Notes: a model not told the origin generated them from the letters alone. 64,000 bases of DNA from Streptomyces ficellus (GCF_009739905.1 NZ_CP034279.1:6572001-6636000), one strand, 5' to 3'. Positions 33,266 through 41,054 are shown, numbered from the stretch's first letter. Program-made: numbers and translations.

Positions 33266-34077
33266 CACTGACGCGACTCCAGGAAGGCGAGGATCGCTTC
33301 CGTGGTGGCCTCCGGGGCGCTCAGCTGCGGGCAGTGTCCGGTGGCGTCGAGGGTGACCAGGCGGGACGAGGGGATCGCGGCGTGCACGTACGCGCCGACC
33401 TCGCGGGGCGCGATCGCGTCCTGGGAGCACTCCAGCACCAGGGTCGGCACCGTCACGCCCTTCAGGTCGTCGCGGCTGTCGGACAGGAAGGTGGTGCGGG
33501 CGAACACCCGGGCGATGTCGGGGTCCGTGGCGCAGAAGCTGTTGGTCAGTTCCTGCCCGAGTTCCGGCCGGTCCGGGTTGCCCATGATCACCGGAGCCAT
33601 GGCGGCGGACCACCCCAGGTAGTTCGACTCCAGGGACTCCAGCAGCTCGTCGATGTCCGCCGCGGTGAAACCGCCGCGGTAGCCCTCGTCGTCGATGTAG
33701 CAGGGGGAGGGGCCCACCATCACCAGCGCCCCGATGCGCTCGGGCGCGGCCTGCGCGGCGAGCACGCCGACCATGGCGCTGACGGAGTGCCCGACGAACA
33801 CGGCCTCCTCCAGCTCCAGGGCCTCGCACACCTCGACCACGTCACGGGCGTACCCGTCCAGGGAGGCGTACCGCTCCGGGTCCCAGGCCGACAGGTCCGA
33901 GCCGCCGGCGCCGACGTAGTCGAACAGCACCACCCGGTACCGCTCGGACAGCGCGGGGACGACCAGCCGCCACATGTTCTGGTCGCAGCCGAACCCGTGC
34001 GCCAGCACCACCACGGGCGCGGAGGCCGGGCCGGTGACGGTCACGTTGTTCCTGCGGCAGATGTCCATGCCCGTCAT
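33265..34077 (-). CDS. rsbQ: RsbQ-like alpha/beta hydrolase
   Basis: A 270-residue alpha/beta hydrolase. The start (MDICRRNNVTVTGP), HGFGCDQNMWR, the nucleophile elbow GHSVSAM with S98, and the late motif DATGHCPQLSAPE with the catalytic His are all as in RsbQ and the plant D14/KAI2 receptors. In Bacillus, RsbQ binds the RsbP PAS domain and is needed for its activation under energy stress, probably by delivering a small hydrophobic ligand. Here it lies directly upstream of the PAS phosphatase and overlaps it, strong support for the same role. ATG at 34077 or 34068 are equally possible starts. Confidence 0.88.
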   Translation of the reverse strand: MTGMDICRRNNVTVTGPASAPVVVLAHGFGCDQNMWRLVVPALSERYRVVLFDYVGAGGSDLSAWDPERYASLDGYARDVVEVCEALELEEAVFVGHSVSAMVGVLAAQAAPERIGALVMVGPSPCYIDDEGYRGGFTAADIDELLESLESNYLGWSAAMAPVIMGNPDRPELGQELTNSFCATDPDIARVFARTTFLSDSRDDLKGVTVPTLVLECSQDAIAPREVGAYVHAAIPSSRLVTLDATGHCPQLSAPEATTEAILAFLESRQ

Positions 34078-34160
34078 CCTCGCATCCTTCGCAACACGCT
34101 CAACAGGCGGTTCACCGGACCCGCACACCTCAGGCCGGGGTTCCCGGTCCACGGCGGCGC

Positions 34161-34313
34161 CTACCGGGAGCCCATCTCGAACAGGAAGTAGAGGAAGGCG
34201 GCGAAGACGTGTCCCGCCACGACATAGGCGAAGATCCGGAGGACGAACCCCCGGGGGAACCGGCCGTCCCCCCGCTCGACGCCGGTGTCCGCACGAGCCG
34301 GGTCACGCGTCAT
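34161..34313 (-). CDS. DUF6126-type single-helix miniprotein
   Basis: A 50-residue protein with polar charged start (MTRDPARADTGVERGDGR) and one membrane helix (FVLRIFAYVVAGHVFAAFLYFLFEMG). Small Streptomyces proteins of this look are classed as DUF6126. Function is unknown. GGAAGG lies 8 nt upstream of the ATG at 34313. It is on the same strand as rsbQ, 84 bp upstream, so it may be co-transcribed with it. Confidence 0.75.
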   Translation of the reverse strand: MTRDPARADTGVERGDGRFPRGFVLRIFAYVVAGHVFAAFLYFLFEMGSR

Positions 34314-34389
34314 GACCGCCACCTTCCGCCGGGCCCGGGCCGGTCACCCGGGTCATACCGCCATTGGGCCAGGTCGCTGCCCCGGAGGC

Positions 34390-34411
34390 AAAAAAATTGC
34401 CCGACAGGCAA
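34390..34411 (-). terminator. Rho-independent terminator with seven T's after the EF-hand gene
   Basis: Read on the minus strand: TTGCC-TGTCG-GGCAA then TTTTTTT. The run of seven A/T pairs (34390-34396) stands out in this GC-rich DNA. It lies ~30 nt past the EF-hand stop codon. Confidence 0.8.
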
Positions 34412-34442
34412 AAGCCGGGGCGGGACCGGTGCGGGCGTGCGC

Positions 34443-34700
34443 TCACCGCCAGCCGAAGCGGCGGTCCACCACCGCGGCGAACTCCTCCAGGCTAAGGACC
34501 GTGTCGCCGTTCTGGTCGGCGGTGTCGAACAGCGCGGACGAGTCGTCCGCGTCACCGAGGCCCCAGATCGGCAGATCACCCGACGCCGCCAGGGACGGAC
34601 CCTTCGTCCGCAGCGCGACGATCACCTCTTCCCGGGTCAGGGTCCCGTTGTGGTCGAGGTCGAGCGCCTCGAACAGCTTGCGGGCCTTGTCGCTGATCAC
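34443..34700 (-). CDS. EF-hand calcium-binding protein (calerythrin/CabA-like, small)
   Basis: An 85-residue acidic protein with two EF-hands: loop 1 DLDHNGTLTREE (~14-25) and loop 2 DTADQNGDTVLSLEEF (~58-73), both with Asp/Asn at the usual liganding positions and a Glu at position 12. It should bind Ca2+ as a cytoplasmic buffer or switch. The GTG start at 34700 has GGGGA upstream, and the bases ACGTGATC make a GTGA overlap with a reading frame of the upstream PAP2 gene region. A strong terminator follows. Small two-hand proteins of this type are common in Streptomyces. Confidence 0.88.
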   Translation of the reverse strand: MISDKARKLFEALDLDHNGTLTREEVIVALRTKGPSLAASGDLPIWGLGDADDSSALFDTADQNGDTVLSLEEFAAVVDRRFGWR

Positions 34701-35511
34701 GTGTTCCCCGTCTCTTCCCCTCGGTGGGCGGGCCGGTCCGCCCGTCCACGTACCAGAACGCGCCCTGCCCCCGCCCGGTTCCCCACCACCCGGCCGGCGC
34801 GTACGGGGCCACCGCCCGCGTCCGCCGCGGCGCGTACGCCCCACGCGACACAGGGCTGCGCCCCAGGAGCAGCGCGTGTGCCAGCACGAGCAGCACGACG
34901 GCGCCGTTGACCAGGCCCGCGACCACGTCGCTCGGATGGTGCATCCCCCGGTAGAGCCGGGACACCGCCACCGCCGGCGGTACGAGGAGCAGCAGCCCGG
35001 CCGCGACGTACCGCCACGGGCCGCGCAGCCGGGTGACCACGAGCGTGGCCAGTCCTCCGTAGAGCGCGAGCGACGCGCCGGCGTGCCCGGACGGGAAGCT
35101 GGAGGTCGGCGGGGCCGGATCGAGCCGCTCCACCTCCGGCCGCGAGCGGTCCACGCACACCGTGACCAGCAGGAAGAGGGCCGACTGCGCGGTGACCGAC
35201 GCCCCGAGGAAGAGCGCGTCCCGCCACCGCGGCGCACGCGGCAGCACGACCAGCGCGACCACGCAGACACCCGTGACACCGATGACGGCCCCGGTCGAGG
35301 CCGCGGACGTCAGCCACTCCGACACGGCCGTCGCCACCGCCGTACGCCGCCCCGCGAACCAGACGCCGACCGCGCCCTCCGCCGCGAACGGCCACCACCC
35401 CGCCGCCGGACCGGTGACCACCAGCCCCGCCCCCACCATCAGCACGCCCCACACCGGCAGCCACACCAGAAGGCCCAGCCGTCCGGCCGCCCCACCGCTT
35501 CCGCTCGTCAT
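34576..35511 (-). CDS. Membrane PAP2-family phosphatase; 3' end probably altered by a frameshift
   Basis: A 311-residue protein as read. Six hydrophobic helices carry the acid-phosphatase motifs VDRSRPEVERL (lipid-phosphatase motif 1), SSFPSGHA (motif 2, with His) and SRLYRGMHHPSDVVAG (motif 3). It would dephosphorylate a lipid phosphate such as undecaprenyl diphosphate or phosphatidate. The frame runs 125 bp into the EF-hand gene with Arg-rich, non-coding-like sequence after residue ~272. The +1 frame instead ends in a TGA that forms GTGA with the EF-hand start, which suggests a single-base loss in the G-run near 34706-34720. ATG at 35511 is used; 35532 is also possible. Confidence 0.85.
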   Translation of the reverse strand: MTSGSGGAAGRLGLLVWLPVWGVLMVGAGLVVTGPAAGWWPFAAEGAVGVWFAGRRTAVATAVSEWLTSAASTGAVIGVTGVCVVALVVLPRAPRWRDALFLGASVTAQSALFLLVTVCVDRSRPEVERLDPAPPTSSFPSGHAGASLALYGGLATLVVTRLRGPWRYVAAGLLLLVPPAVAVSRLYRGMHHPSDVVAGLVNGAVVLLVLAHALLLGRSPVSRGAYAPRRTRAVAPYAPAGWWGTGRGQGAFWYVDGRTGPPTEGKRRGTRDQRQGPQAVRGARPRPQRDPDPGRGDRRAADEGSVPGGVG

Positions 35512-35560
35512 GGCCGACGTATTGCCCCACACGCCCGCGTGAACCGCGAGGACGGGCGAT

Positions 35561-36478
35561 TCAGGCCGCCGGGGTCCGGTCCGGGGAGCACGGATCCGGG
35601 CCCCGAGGCCGCCCGCCCCGCGCGAGTTCGGCGTTGAACTGCGCGCCCGCCAGCAGCACCACGTGGGAGACCCACAACCAGACCAGGAACGCCACCACCC
35701 CGGCCAGCGACCCGTACAGCCGGTTGTACGTCGCGACGTGCGCCGCGTAGAAGGCGAACCCCGCCGACGCGAGCAGCCACAGCAGCACCGCGAGCGTCCC
35801 GCCGGCCACCGTCCGCCGCACCCCTCGCGCCTCGGGCGGCCCGGACCGGAACAGCAGCAACACCAGCGCGACCACCACCACGAACAGCAGCGGCCACCTC
35901 AGACCCGCCCACACCAGCGCGGCCTCATGGTCCGTCCCCGTACCCCGGCCGATCGCCCGGGCGACCCGCTCGGCGGCCGTCAGCGTCACCACACCACTGA
36001 CGAGCAGGGCCAGCACCGCCAGCGCCCGCAGCAGGATGGCGGGAAACGTCCGCCACGCCGGCCGGCAGTCCGGAACGCCGTACATGGCGTGCAGCGCGCG
36101 CCGGAAGACGGCCAGGTAGCTGGAGGCGGACCACAGCGCGGCACCGCCGGTGAGCACCACCAGCACCCAGCGGACCGACGGGTCCTCCTGCGGGGCGCCC
36201 AGCGCCTGCGTCAGCACCGGGCGGGCCGCCTTCGGCACGAACGCCCCCAACTGCGCGACGACCTCCTGGGGCGAGCCCGTGCCGAGCAGCGCCAGTGAGA
36301 AGACGATCACCAGCAGCGCCGGGAAGACCGCCAGGACCGCGTAGTACGTCAACGCCGCCGCCCAGTCGGTCAGGTCGTCCTCCCACACGGCTACCGGCGT
36401 ACGGGCCAGCGCCCTGCCGTACGCCCCGGGTTCGCGCCCTCCGGCCGCCGCACCGTCCGCGGGGACACCGATCGTCAT
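35561..36478 (-). CDS. YihY/BrkB-family inner-membrane protein
   Basis: A 305-residue protein with about six membrane helices. The family pattern is clear: DLTDWAAALTYYAVLAVFPALLVIVFSLALLG, WSASSYLAVFRRALHAMYGV, and the final YNRLYGSLAGVVAFLVWLWVSHVVLLAGAQFNAEL, the most conserved stretch. The family was once called ribonuclease BN in error; its true role is unknown, possibly transport or envelope maintenance. The C-terminal ~20 residues are polar. The ATG at 36478 has GGAG 10 nt upstream. It is divergent from the repeat-protein gene. Confidence 0.9.
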   Translation of the reverse strand: MTIGVPADGAAAGGREPGAYGRALARTPVAVWEDDLTDWAAALTYYAVLAVFPALLVIVFSLALLGTGSPQEVVAQLGAFVPKAARPVLTQALGAPQEDPSVRWVLVVLTGGAALWSASSYLAVFRRALHAMYGVPDCRPAWRTFPAILLRALAVLALLVSGVVTLTAAERVARAIGRGTGTDHEAALVWAGLRWPLLFVVVVALVLLLFRSGPPEARGVRRTVAGGTLAVLLWLLASAGFAFYAAHVATYNRLYGSLAGVVAFLVWLWVSHVVLLAGAQFNAELARGGRPRGPDPCSPDRTPAA

Positions 36479-36713
36479 GAGAACACCGCTCCACCCGCTC
36501 CGTTCCGGCCCCGCCACCATCCGGCCGCCGCACCCCGGGCGGCGGCCGGCAGGGGTCCCCTTCCTGCTGCCCCGCGACGGCCGCGGCACGCCCCGGCGGG
36601 GGAGCGGAAGGCCGCGCGGGGGCGGAGCCGCCCCGGTGGCCGGGGCCCGCCCCGGGTGCCAAGCTGGAGCCGCCCGCGCCGGGCACCCGTGGCCCATCAC
36701 AGTGAGTCGACGC

Positions 36714-37184
36714 ATGGACATCGAGCTGACGTACGACGCGTTCGGCACCCGACTGCGCGGCATCGGGGGCGTGGAGATCACCTACGACCTGCTGGGCAGC
36801 CGCCCCCGCACGCTCGGCTCCTGGCGTCTGGAGTACGACACGCTGGGCTCCCGGCTGCGCGCCGTGGGCCCCACCGGCATCACCTACAGCCGATGGGCCG
36901 GCCTGCCCCGGACCGTCGGCCGCTGGGACTGCGAACACAGCCGGTTCGCCGCCCGCCTGCTGCGCATCGGCCCCTACGAGCTGGCCTATGACCGCCACGG
37001 CAGCCGGGTCCGTGCCGTCGGGCCGCTGGGCATCGACTACGACCGTCTCGGTAGCCGTGCCGCCCGCGTCAGCCTCCAGGGCGGGGCGGAGGCACTGCCA
37101 CTGTCGGCCGACCACCTGCTGGTGCTCTACCTCACGCTGTACTGGCAGGAGGAGAAGTGGCGGGAGCAGCAGGCCCGGAGATGA
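36714..37184 (+). CDS. Repeat protein built of seven tandem 17-residue units; unknown function
   Basis: A 156-residue protein. Residues 5-123 are seven head-to-tail 17-mers with pattern [LI]xYDxLGSRxRxVGxxx: LTYDAFGTRLRGIGGVE, ITYDLLGSRPRTLGSWR, LEYDTLGSRLRAVGPTG, ITYSRWAGLPRTVGRWD, CEHSRFAARLLRIGPYE, LAYDRHGSRVRAVGPLG, IDYDRLGSRAARVSLQG. Units 4 and 5 have drifted. The last ~30 residues form a helix (LLVLYLTLYWQEEKWREQ). Each unit probably makes a beta hairpin, so the whole may form a beta solenoid or propeller-like sheet; the spacing loosely recalls RHS/YD repeats. There is no signal peptide. ATG at 36714; ribosome site weak. I do not recognise the family. Confidence 0.8.
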   Translation: MDIELTYDAFGTRLRGIGGVEITYDLLGSRPRTLGSWRLEYDTLGSRLRAVGPTGITYSRWAGLPRTVGRWDCEHSRFAARLLRIGPYELAYDRHGSRVRAVGPLGIDYDRLGSRAARVSLQGGAEALPLSADHLLVLYLTLYWQEEKWREQQARR

Positions 37185-37212
37185 CCCCGGGAGATGACCC
37201 CGGCTTGCACCG

Positions 37213-38658
37213 TCACCGGTGAGCCTTCGCCTTCGCCTTCACCTGCCGTACCGAACCGGGCTCGGCGTCGTCGCGCACCGCGTGCTTGCCCGGTTTGCCG
37301 TGCTTTGCGTGCTTGCCGTGCTTGCCCCGGGACCCCTGGCTGCCCTGCCCGTCCTGGTCGCCCGCGCGGGTCGACGCGGCGGGCTCCGTCGCGGGGTACG
37401 CGGCGGACTGTGTACCGGGCTGCGCCGGGACCGGGCGGGGCATCGTGCGGGGCGTCGTTCCCGCTCCGGGTGGGGTGCCGGGTGCGGTGGTGCCGGGCCC
37501 CGGGTCGGGCTTCGTCGCCGACGGGCGGGCCGGCTCGGCGGCGGCGTTCGCCCGCCCGTCACCCGCGGCGCCGATCGAGCCGGTGAGCCCCACCCCGAGC
37601 GCGGCCAGGGCGGCACCCGCCGACAGCAGGGCCCGGCCGCCACGGCGTGCCCCGGGGCCGGATGCGGGGACACGCGCGGGTGTCGTCACCCGGCCGTCGC
37701 GCCCGGCCCGCCCCTCAAGAGCATCCGGCTCGGGGAAGGCATCCGGCCCCGGAAGGGCGTCCGGCCCCGGTCGTCCGGGCACGCCGACGCGGGCGACCGG
37801 CGCCGGGGCCGGCACCGGTCGCGCATCGTCCTCGGGCGCCGCGACGGCCAGGGCTCGCGCGCAGGTCCGGGCGTCCGGCCTGCGGTGCTCGTCCACCTCC
37901 GTCATGGCCTCCAGCAGCTCGGCGAGCGGGGCCGGCAGACCCGGCGGGAGGACCGGGGGCCGGTGGAGGCGGGCGATCGCGGCCTCCAGCGGGGCGCCGT
38001 CGTACTCCAGCTCGCCCTTCATCGACTCGAGGAGCACCAGGCCCAGGCTGTAGATGTCGGCCGCCGGTCCCGCGCCCTTGCCCAGCACCTGCTCCGGGGA
38101 CATGTACGCGGCCGTCCCCACCAGCGCGCCGGTGACGGTCCGGGCCGTGGTGTCCAGCAGCCTGGAGATGCCGAAGTCCGTCAGGTGCGGGACGTCCGTC
38201 TCGTCCAGCAGGATGTTCGCGGGCTTGACGTCGCGGTGCACGACACCGGCCGCGTGCACGTGGGCCAGCGCCGAGGCCAGGGCGGACCCGATCCGGCACG
38301 CCTCGGTGGGCGTCAGCGGGGACGCGGCGATACGGCGGCGCAGGGTGGTCCCCCTGATCAGCTCCATCACCAGGTACGGCGTGCCGTCCTCCCGGCCCGA
38401 GTCGTACACGGTGATCAGCCCCGGGTGCTGCAACCGGGCCAGCAGGCGGCCCTCGCTGTCGAAGTGGTCCTCCGTCCCGGCCTCGCCGTCCGGGCGGAAG
38501 ACCTTCACCGCGACCGGCCGCCGCAGGCGCAGATCCAGGCCCTCGTACACATCCGCCGCGCCTCCCCGGCCCAGCAGATCGTCGAGCCGGTAGCGTCCGG
38601 CCACCACCTGGGCCGTGAGCCGGTGGTCGGGTCGTATCGGCCACGAGCGGACCTTCAT
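37213..38658 (-). CDS. Ser/Thr protein kinase with Lys/His-rich C-terminal tail
   Basis: A 481-residue protein. Kinase domain ~20-275: Gly-loop GRGGAADVY (30-38), K52 in VAVKVF, HRDVKPANILL, DFGISRLL, GTAAYMSPEQ. A Pro-rich linker is followed by one probable membrane helix (~342-365, ALLSAGAALAALGVGLTGSIG). The outer part is Pro/Thr-rich and ends in a KHGKHAKHGKPGKHA repeat and KAKAKAHR, strongly basic and possibly wall- or polyanion-binding. There are no PASTA domains. ATG at 38658 has GGGAG 7 nt upstream. It converges on the repeat-protein gene and is divergent from the DCC-family gene. Confidence 0.9.
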   Translation of the reverse strand: MKVRSWPIRPDHRLTAQVVAGRYRLDDLLGRGGAADVYEGLDLRLRRPVAVKVFRPDGEAGTEDHFDSEGRLLARLQHPGLITVYDSGREDGTPYLVMELIRGTTLRRRIAASPLTPTEACRIGSALASALAHVHAAGVVHRDVKPANILLDETDVPHLTDFGISRLLDTTARTVTGALVGTAAYMSPEQVLGKGAGPAADIYSLGLVLLESMKGELEYDGAPLEAAIARLHRPPVLPPGLPAPLAELLEAMTEVDEHRRPDARTCARALAVAAPEDDARPVPAPAPVARVGVPGRPGPDALPGPDAFPEPDALEGRAGRDGRVTTPARVPASGPGARRGGRALLSAGAALAALGVGLTGSIGAAGDGRANAAAEPARPSATKPDPGPGTTAPGTPPGAGTTPRTMPRPVPAQPGTQSAAYPATEPAASTRAGDQDGQGSQGSRGKHGKHAKHGKPGKHAVRDDAEPGSVRQVKAKAKAHR

Positions 38659-38822
38659 CACTGCGCTCCCTGCGTTCTGTTGTCACCTGCCGTCGTCCGC
38701 CCGCCCTCGTGTGCACGACCGGTGCATCTTGCCGAGGGCACGCCTGGCCGCCTGGTTGCGAGCACTGGTGGCCCGCCTGCCCCCTCAGCCGCCGGACATC
38801 CCTCCGGGACGGGTTCGGCATC

Positions 38823-39233
38823 ATGGGACCCATGCGAACCCGACCCGTGCCGCGCACCCGACCCGTGCTCGTCTTCGACGGTGACTGCGGCTTCTGCACG
38901 ACGTCCGCGCGGTTCGCCGAGCGCCGCCTGCGGCCCGACTGCGACCTCGTCCCCTGGCAGTTCGCGGATCTGGACGCCCTCGGAGTGACGCCGGAACGCG
39001 CCGGCCACGAAGTGCTCTGGGTGACCCCGCCCGGCCGGGTGTACGGCGGAGCCGAGGCGGTCGCGAAGCTCCTGCTGGACGCCGGCGGCGGCTGGGCACC
39101 GCTGGGCGCCCTGCTCCTGCTGCCCCCCATCCGGTGGGCCGCCCACGCCGTCTACCGCCTGATCGCGGACAACCGGCACCGCATGCCCGGCGGAACGGCC
39201 GCCTGCGCCGTCCCACCGCGCCGCACCCCCTGA
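38823..39233 (+). CDS. DCC-family (DUF393) thiol-disulfide oxidoreductase-like protein
   Basis: A 136-residue protein. The DCC motif VFDGDCGFCTTSARF is near the start, followed by QFADLDALGVTPE and the family's VYGGAEAVAKLLL. The two cysteines (CGFC) suggest a thioredoxin-like redox site, but enzymatic activity of the family is not established. The C-terminal IRWAAHAVYRLIADNRHRMPGGTAAC is typical. ATG at 38823 or 38832 may be used. It is divergent from the kinase gene. Confidence 0.85.
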   Translation: MGPMRTRPVPRTRPVLVFDGDCGFCTTSARFAERRLRPDCDLVPWQFADLDALGVTPERAGHEVLWVTPPGRVYGGAEAVAKLLLDAGGGWAPLGALLLLPPIRWAAHAVYRLIADNRHRMPGGTAACAVPPRRTP

Positions 39234-39264
39234 CGGGCCGGCGACGAGCCCGCTCGTGGCGCGC

Positions 39265-39651
39265 TCAGCGCAGTCGCAGCACGCCCGGGGCCGCGTCCTC
39301 GAAGACCTCCACCAGCCAGTCGAAGACCGTCGGACCCCGGCCGGCCCGGGCGTCGGCCAGCAGGCCGGCGACCGAAGGACGCTGCGTCGGGTGGCAGCGG
39401 GCCAGACGCGACTCCAGCCGGCGCGCGGTCTCCTCGTGCCCCAGTGCCTGCCGGGAGCGGGCGTGGTCCCGCCACTCGACGGTGAAGTCCCCGTCGTCCG
39501 GCGTGCCGAAGCCGCCCGCGAGGCAGTCGCCGAAGGAGTCGAGACCGCGGCCGAAGTAGCCCCCGGGGCCGTTGACCGCCTCGCCCATCACCCGCCAGAA
39601 GTCCTCCAGCGTCCGGATCCGTTCACCGTCCAGTACGTAGGTCGTCGCCAT
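39265..39651 (-). CDS. Barstar-family protein (orphan ribonuclease inhibitor-like)
   Basis: A 128-residue protein. The barstar fold is clear: YVLDGERIRTLEDFWRVMGEAVNGPGGYFGRGLDSFGDCLAGGFG, in which the LDSFGDCL helix corresponds to the barnase-binding helix. The second half (PSVAGLLADARAGRGPTVFDWLVEVFED) completes the sheet and helix. Barstar inhibits the RNase barnase by covering its active site. No barnase or other RNase toxin gene is next to it, so it may protect against incoming toxins or have another partner. Start codon ATG at 39651, weak ribosome site. Confidence 0.87.
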   Translation of the reverse strand: MATTYVLDGERIRTLEDFWRVMGEAVNGPGGYFGRGLDSFGDCLAGGFGTPDDGDFTVEWRDHARSRQALGHEETARRLESRLARCHPTQRPSVAGLLADARAGRGPTVFDWLVEVFEDAAPGVLRLR

Positions 39652-39705
39652 GCGGCGAGGCTAGGCCACGGAGTCCGCCGCCCGCCGCCTGTCGGCCGGG
39701 CTGTC

Positions 39706-40164
39706 TCAGCGGTGGCCGGCCCCGCCCGTGAGCGCCGCGTCGGCGGCCCGCAGGATGTCCCCGAAGACGTGCGCGACGACCGGTTTGGCGAACACCCGCG
39801 TCAGAGCGGCGGCGGCGAAGGGCGCCCGCACCTCGAAGGTGGTCGTCCACTCGACGAGGGTGCCGCCGGAGGTCTCGGAGAAGGTCATGCGGCCGAGCCG
39901 GTGCCGGGCCGGCGGGAAGCTCCGCTCGACGGTGTAGTCGAAGCCGTACGGCGGGTCGTAGGCGGTGATGCGCTCCCGGAACCGGCCGATCAGCCAGGTG
40001 TGGACCCGGACCGCGCCCACCCCGTAGGGCGCGTCGGCGCCCCGCCTGGCGAGGCGGGCCGCCAGGACGTAGGGGGAGCGGGTGTAGTGAGTGGTCGTGG
40101 CGCACCAGTCGAACACGTCGGCGACCGGCGCCTCGACGACCCGTCGCACCGTCAGGGTTTCCAT
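39706..40164 (-). CDS. SRPBCC-family protein (polyketide cyclase/START-like)
   Basis: A 152-residue SRPBCC fold: METLTVRRVVEAPVADVFDWCATTTHYTRSPYV at the start, LGRMTFSETSGGTLVEWTTTFEVRAPF in the middle, and a long C-terminal helix. This fold binds hydrophobic ligands in a cavity and includes aromatase/cyclases and START proteins. Its ATG lies 13 bp inside the end of the ECF41-type sigma gene, so it is in the same operon and probably in the sigma factor's regulon. Its ligand is unknown. Confidence 0.85.
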   Translation of the reverse strand: METLTVRRVVEAPVADVFDWCATTTHYTRSPYVLAARLARRGADAPYGVGAVRVHTWLIGRFRERITAYDPPYGFDYTVERSFPPARHRLGRMTFSETSGGTLVEWTTTFEVRAPFAAAALTRVFAKPVVAHVFGDILRAADAALTGGAGHR

Positions 40165-41054
40165 GTCTCGTGCCCCTTCCTGCTCAGGAGGCGCGGAGTG
40201 ACGGCCGCGCCCAGCTTGTGGGGGTTGCCCACCGCGTACATGCCGTGGACCAGGCCGCCCGAGATCTCGAACACCAGCGCCTGGTCGATCCGGTCGCCCA
40301 CCCGGAACAGCACCGCGGGCAGGGCGTTGCAGCTCGTGATGTCGAACCGGGTACCGGGCGCGCTCCTGCGGGCCACCCCGGCGACGAACCGGGCGACCCG
40401 CTCGCGACCCGCCACGGGCCGCCGGGCCGCGCTCACGAGGCCCCCGCCGTCCGAGACGTGCACCACGCCGGGGGCCAGCAGGCTCATCAGCGTCCCGACG
40501 TCGCCGGTGCCCGCCGCGCTCAGGAACCGGCCGACGACCTCCCGCGCCGTGCCCGGGTCGTGGTGGAACCGCTTGCGCCGCGCCCGTACGTGCTCGCGCG
40601 CCCGGTGCGCGATCTGGCGCACCGTCGCCTCGCTCCTGCCGACCAGCCCGGCCACCTCACGATGGGAGTAGCCGAACACCTCCCGCAGCACGAACACGGC
40701 CCGCTCGTCCGGGCCCAGCGTCTCCAGGACCAGCAGCATCGCCATGGACACCGACTCGGCGAGCACCACGTCCTCGCTCACGTCCGGCGCGGTGCGCACC
40801 GGCTCGGGCAGCCACGGCCCGACGTACTCCTCGCGCCGCCGCCGCGCCGCCCGCAGATGGTTCAGCGCCTGCCGGGTGACCGTGCGCACCAGATACGCGC
40901 GGGGGTGCCCGATGCCCTTCCCGCGCACCGCGTGCCACCGCAGGTAGCTGTCCTGCACCACGTCCTCGGCGTCGGCCGCGCTGCCGAGGATCTCGTAGGC
41001 GATCGTGAACAGCAGCGGCCTGCACCCCGCGAAGTCCTCGTCGTCCTCGCTCAC
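40152..41054 (-). CDS. ECF sigma factor of the ECF41 type with SnoaL-like C-terminal domain
   Basis: A 300-residue protein. Sigma-2 ~5-75 (FTIAYEILGSAADAEDVVQDSYLRW), sigma-4 ~110-165 (LLVLETLGPDERAVFVLREVFGYSHREVAGLVGRSEATVRQIAHRAREHV), and a SnoaL/NTF2-like C-terminal domain. Three ECF41 marks are present: WLPEP in the linker (~90), DGGGL (~205; usually DGGGR/K) and NPHKL (~283; usually NPDKL). In ECF41 factors the C-terminal domain controls activity in place of an anti-sigma factor. The usual partner is a carboxymuconolactone-decarboxylase-like gene; here it is an SRPBCC gene. GTG at 41054 follows AGGAAAGGG. Confidence 0.9.
   Translation of the reverse strand: MSEDDEDFAGCRPLLFTIAYEILGSAADAEDVVQDSYLRWHAVRGKGIGHPRAYLVRTVTRQALNHLRAARRRREEYVGPWLPEPVRTAPDVSEDVVLAESVSMAMLLVLETLGPDERAVFVLREVFGYSHREVAGLVGRSEATVRQIAHRAREHVRARRKRFHHDPGTAREVVGRFLSAAGTGDVGTLMSLLAPGVVHVSDGGGLVSAARRPVAGRERVARFVAGVARRSAPGTRFDITSCNALPAVLFRVGDRIDQALVFEISGGLVHGMYAVGNPHKLGAAVTPRLLSRKGHETWKP

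Noticed and set aside
39265..40164. Toxin-antitoxin pair formed by the barstar and SRPBCC genes
   Set aside because: The SRPBCC gene is coupled to the sigma factor gene, not to barstar, and has no RNase features.
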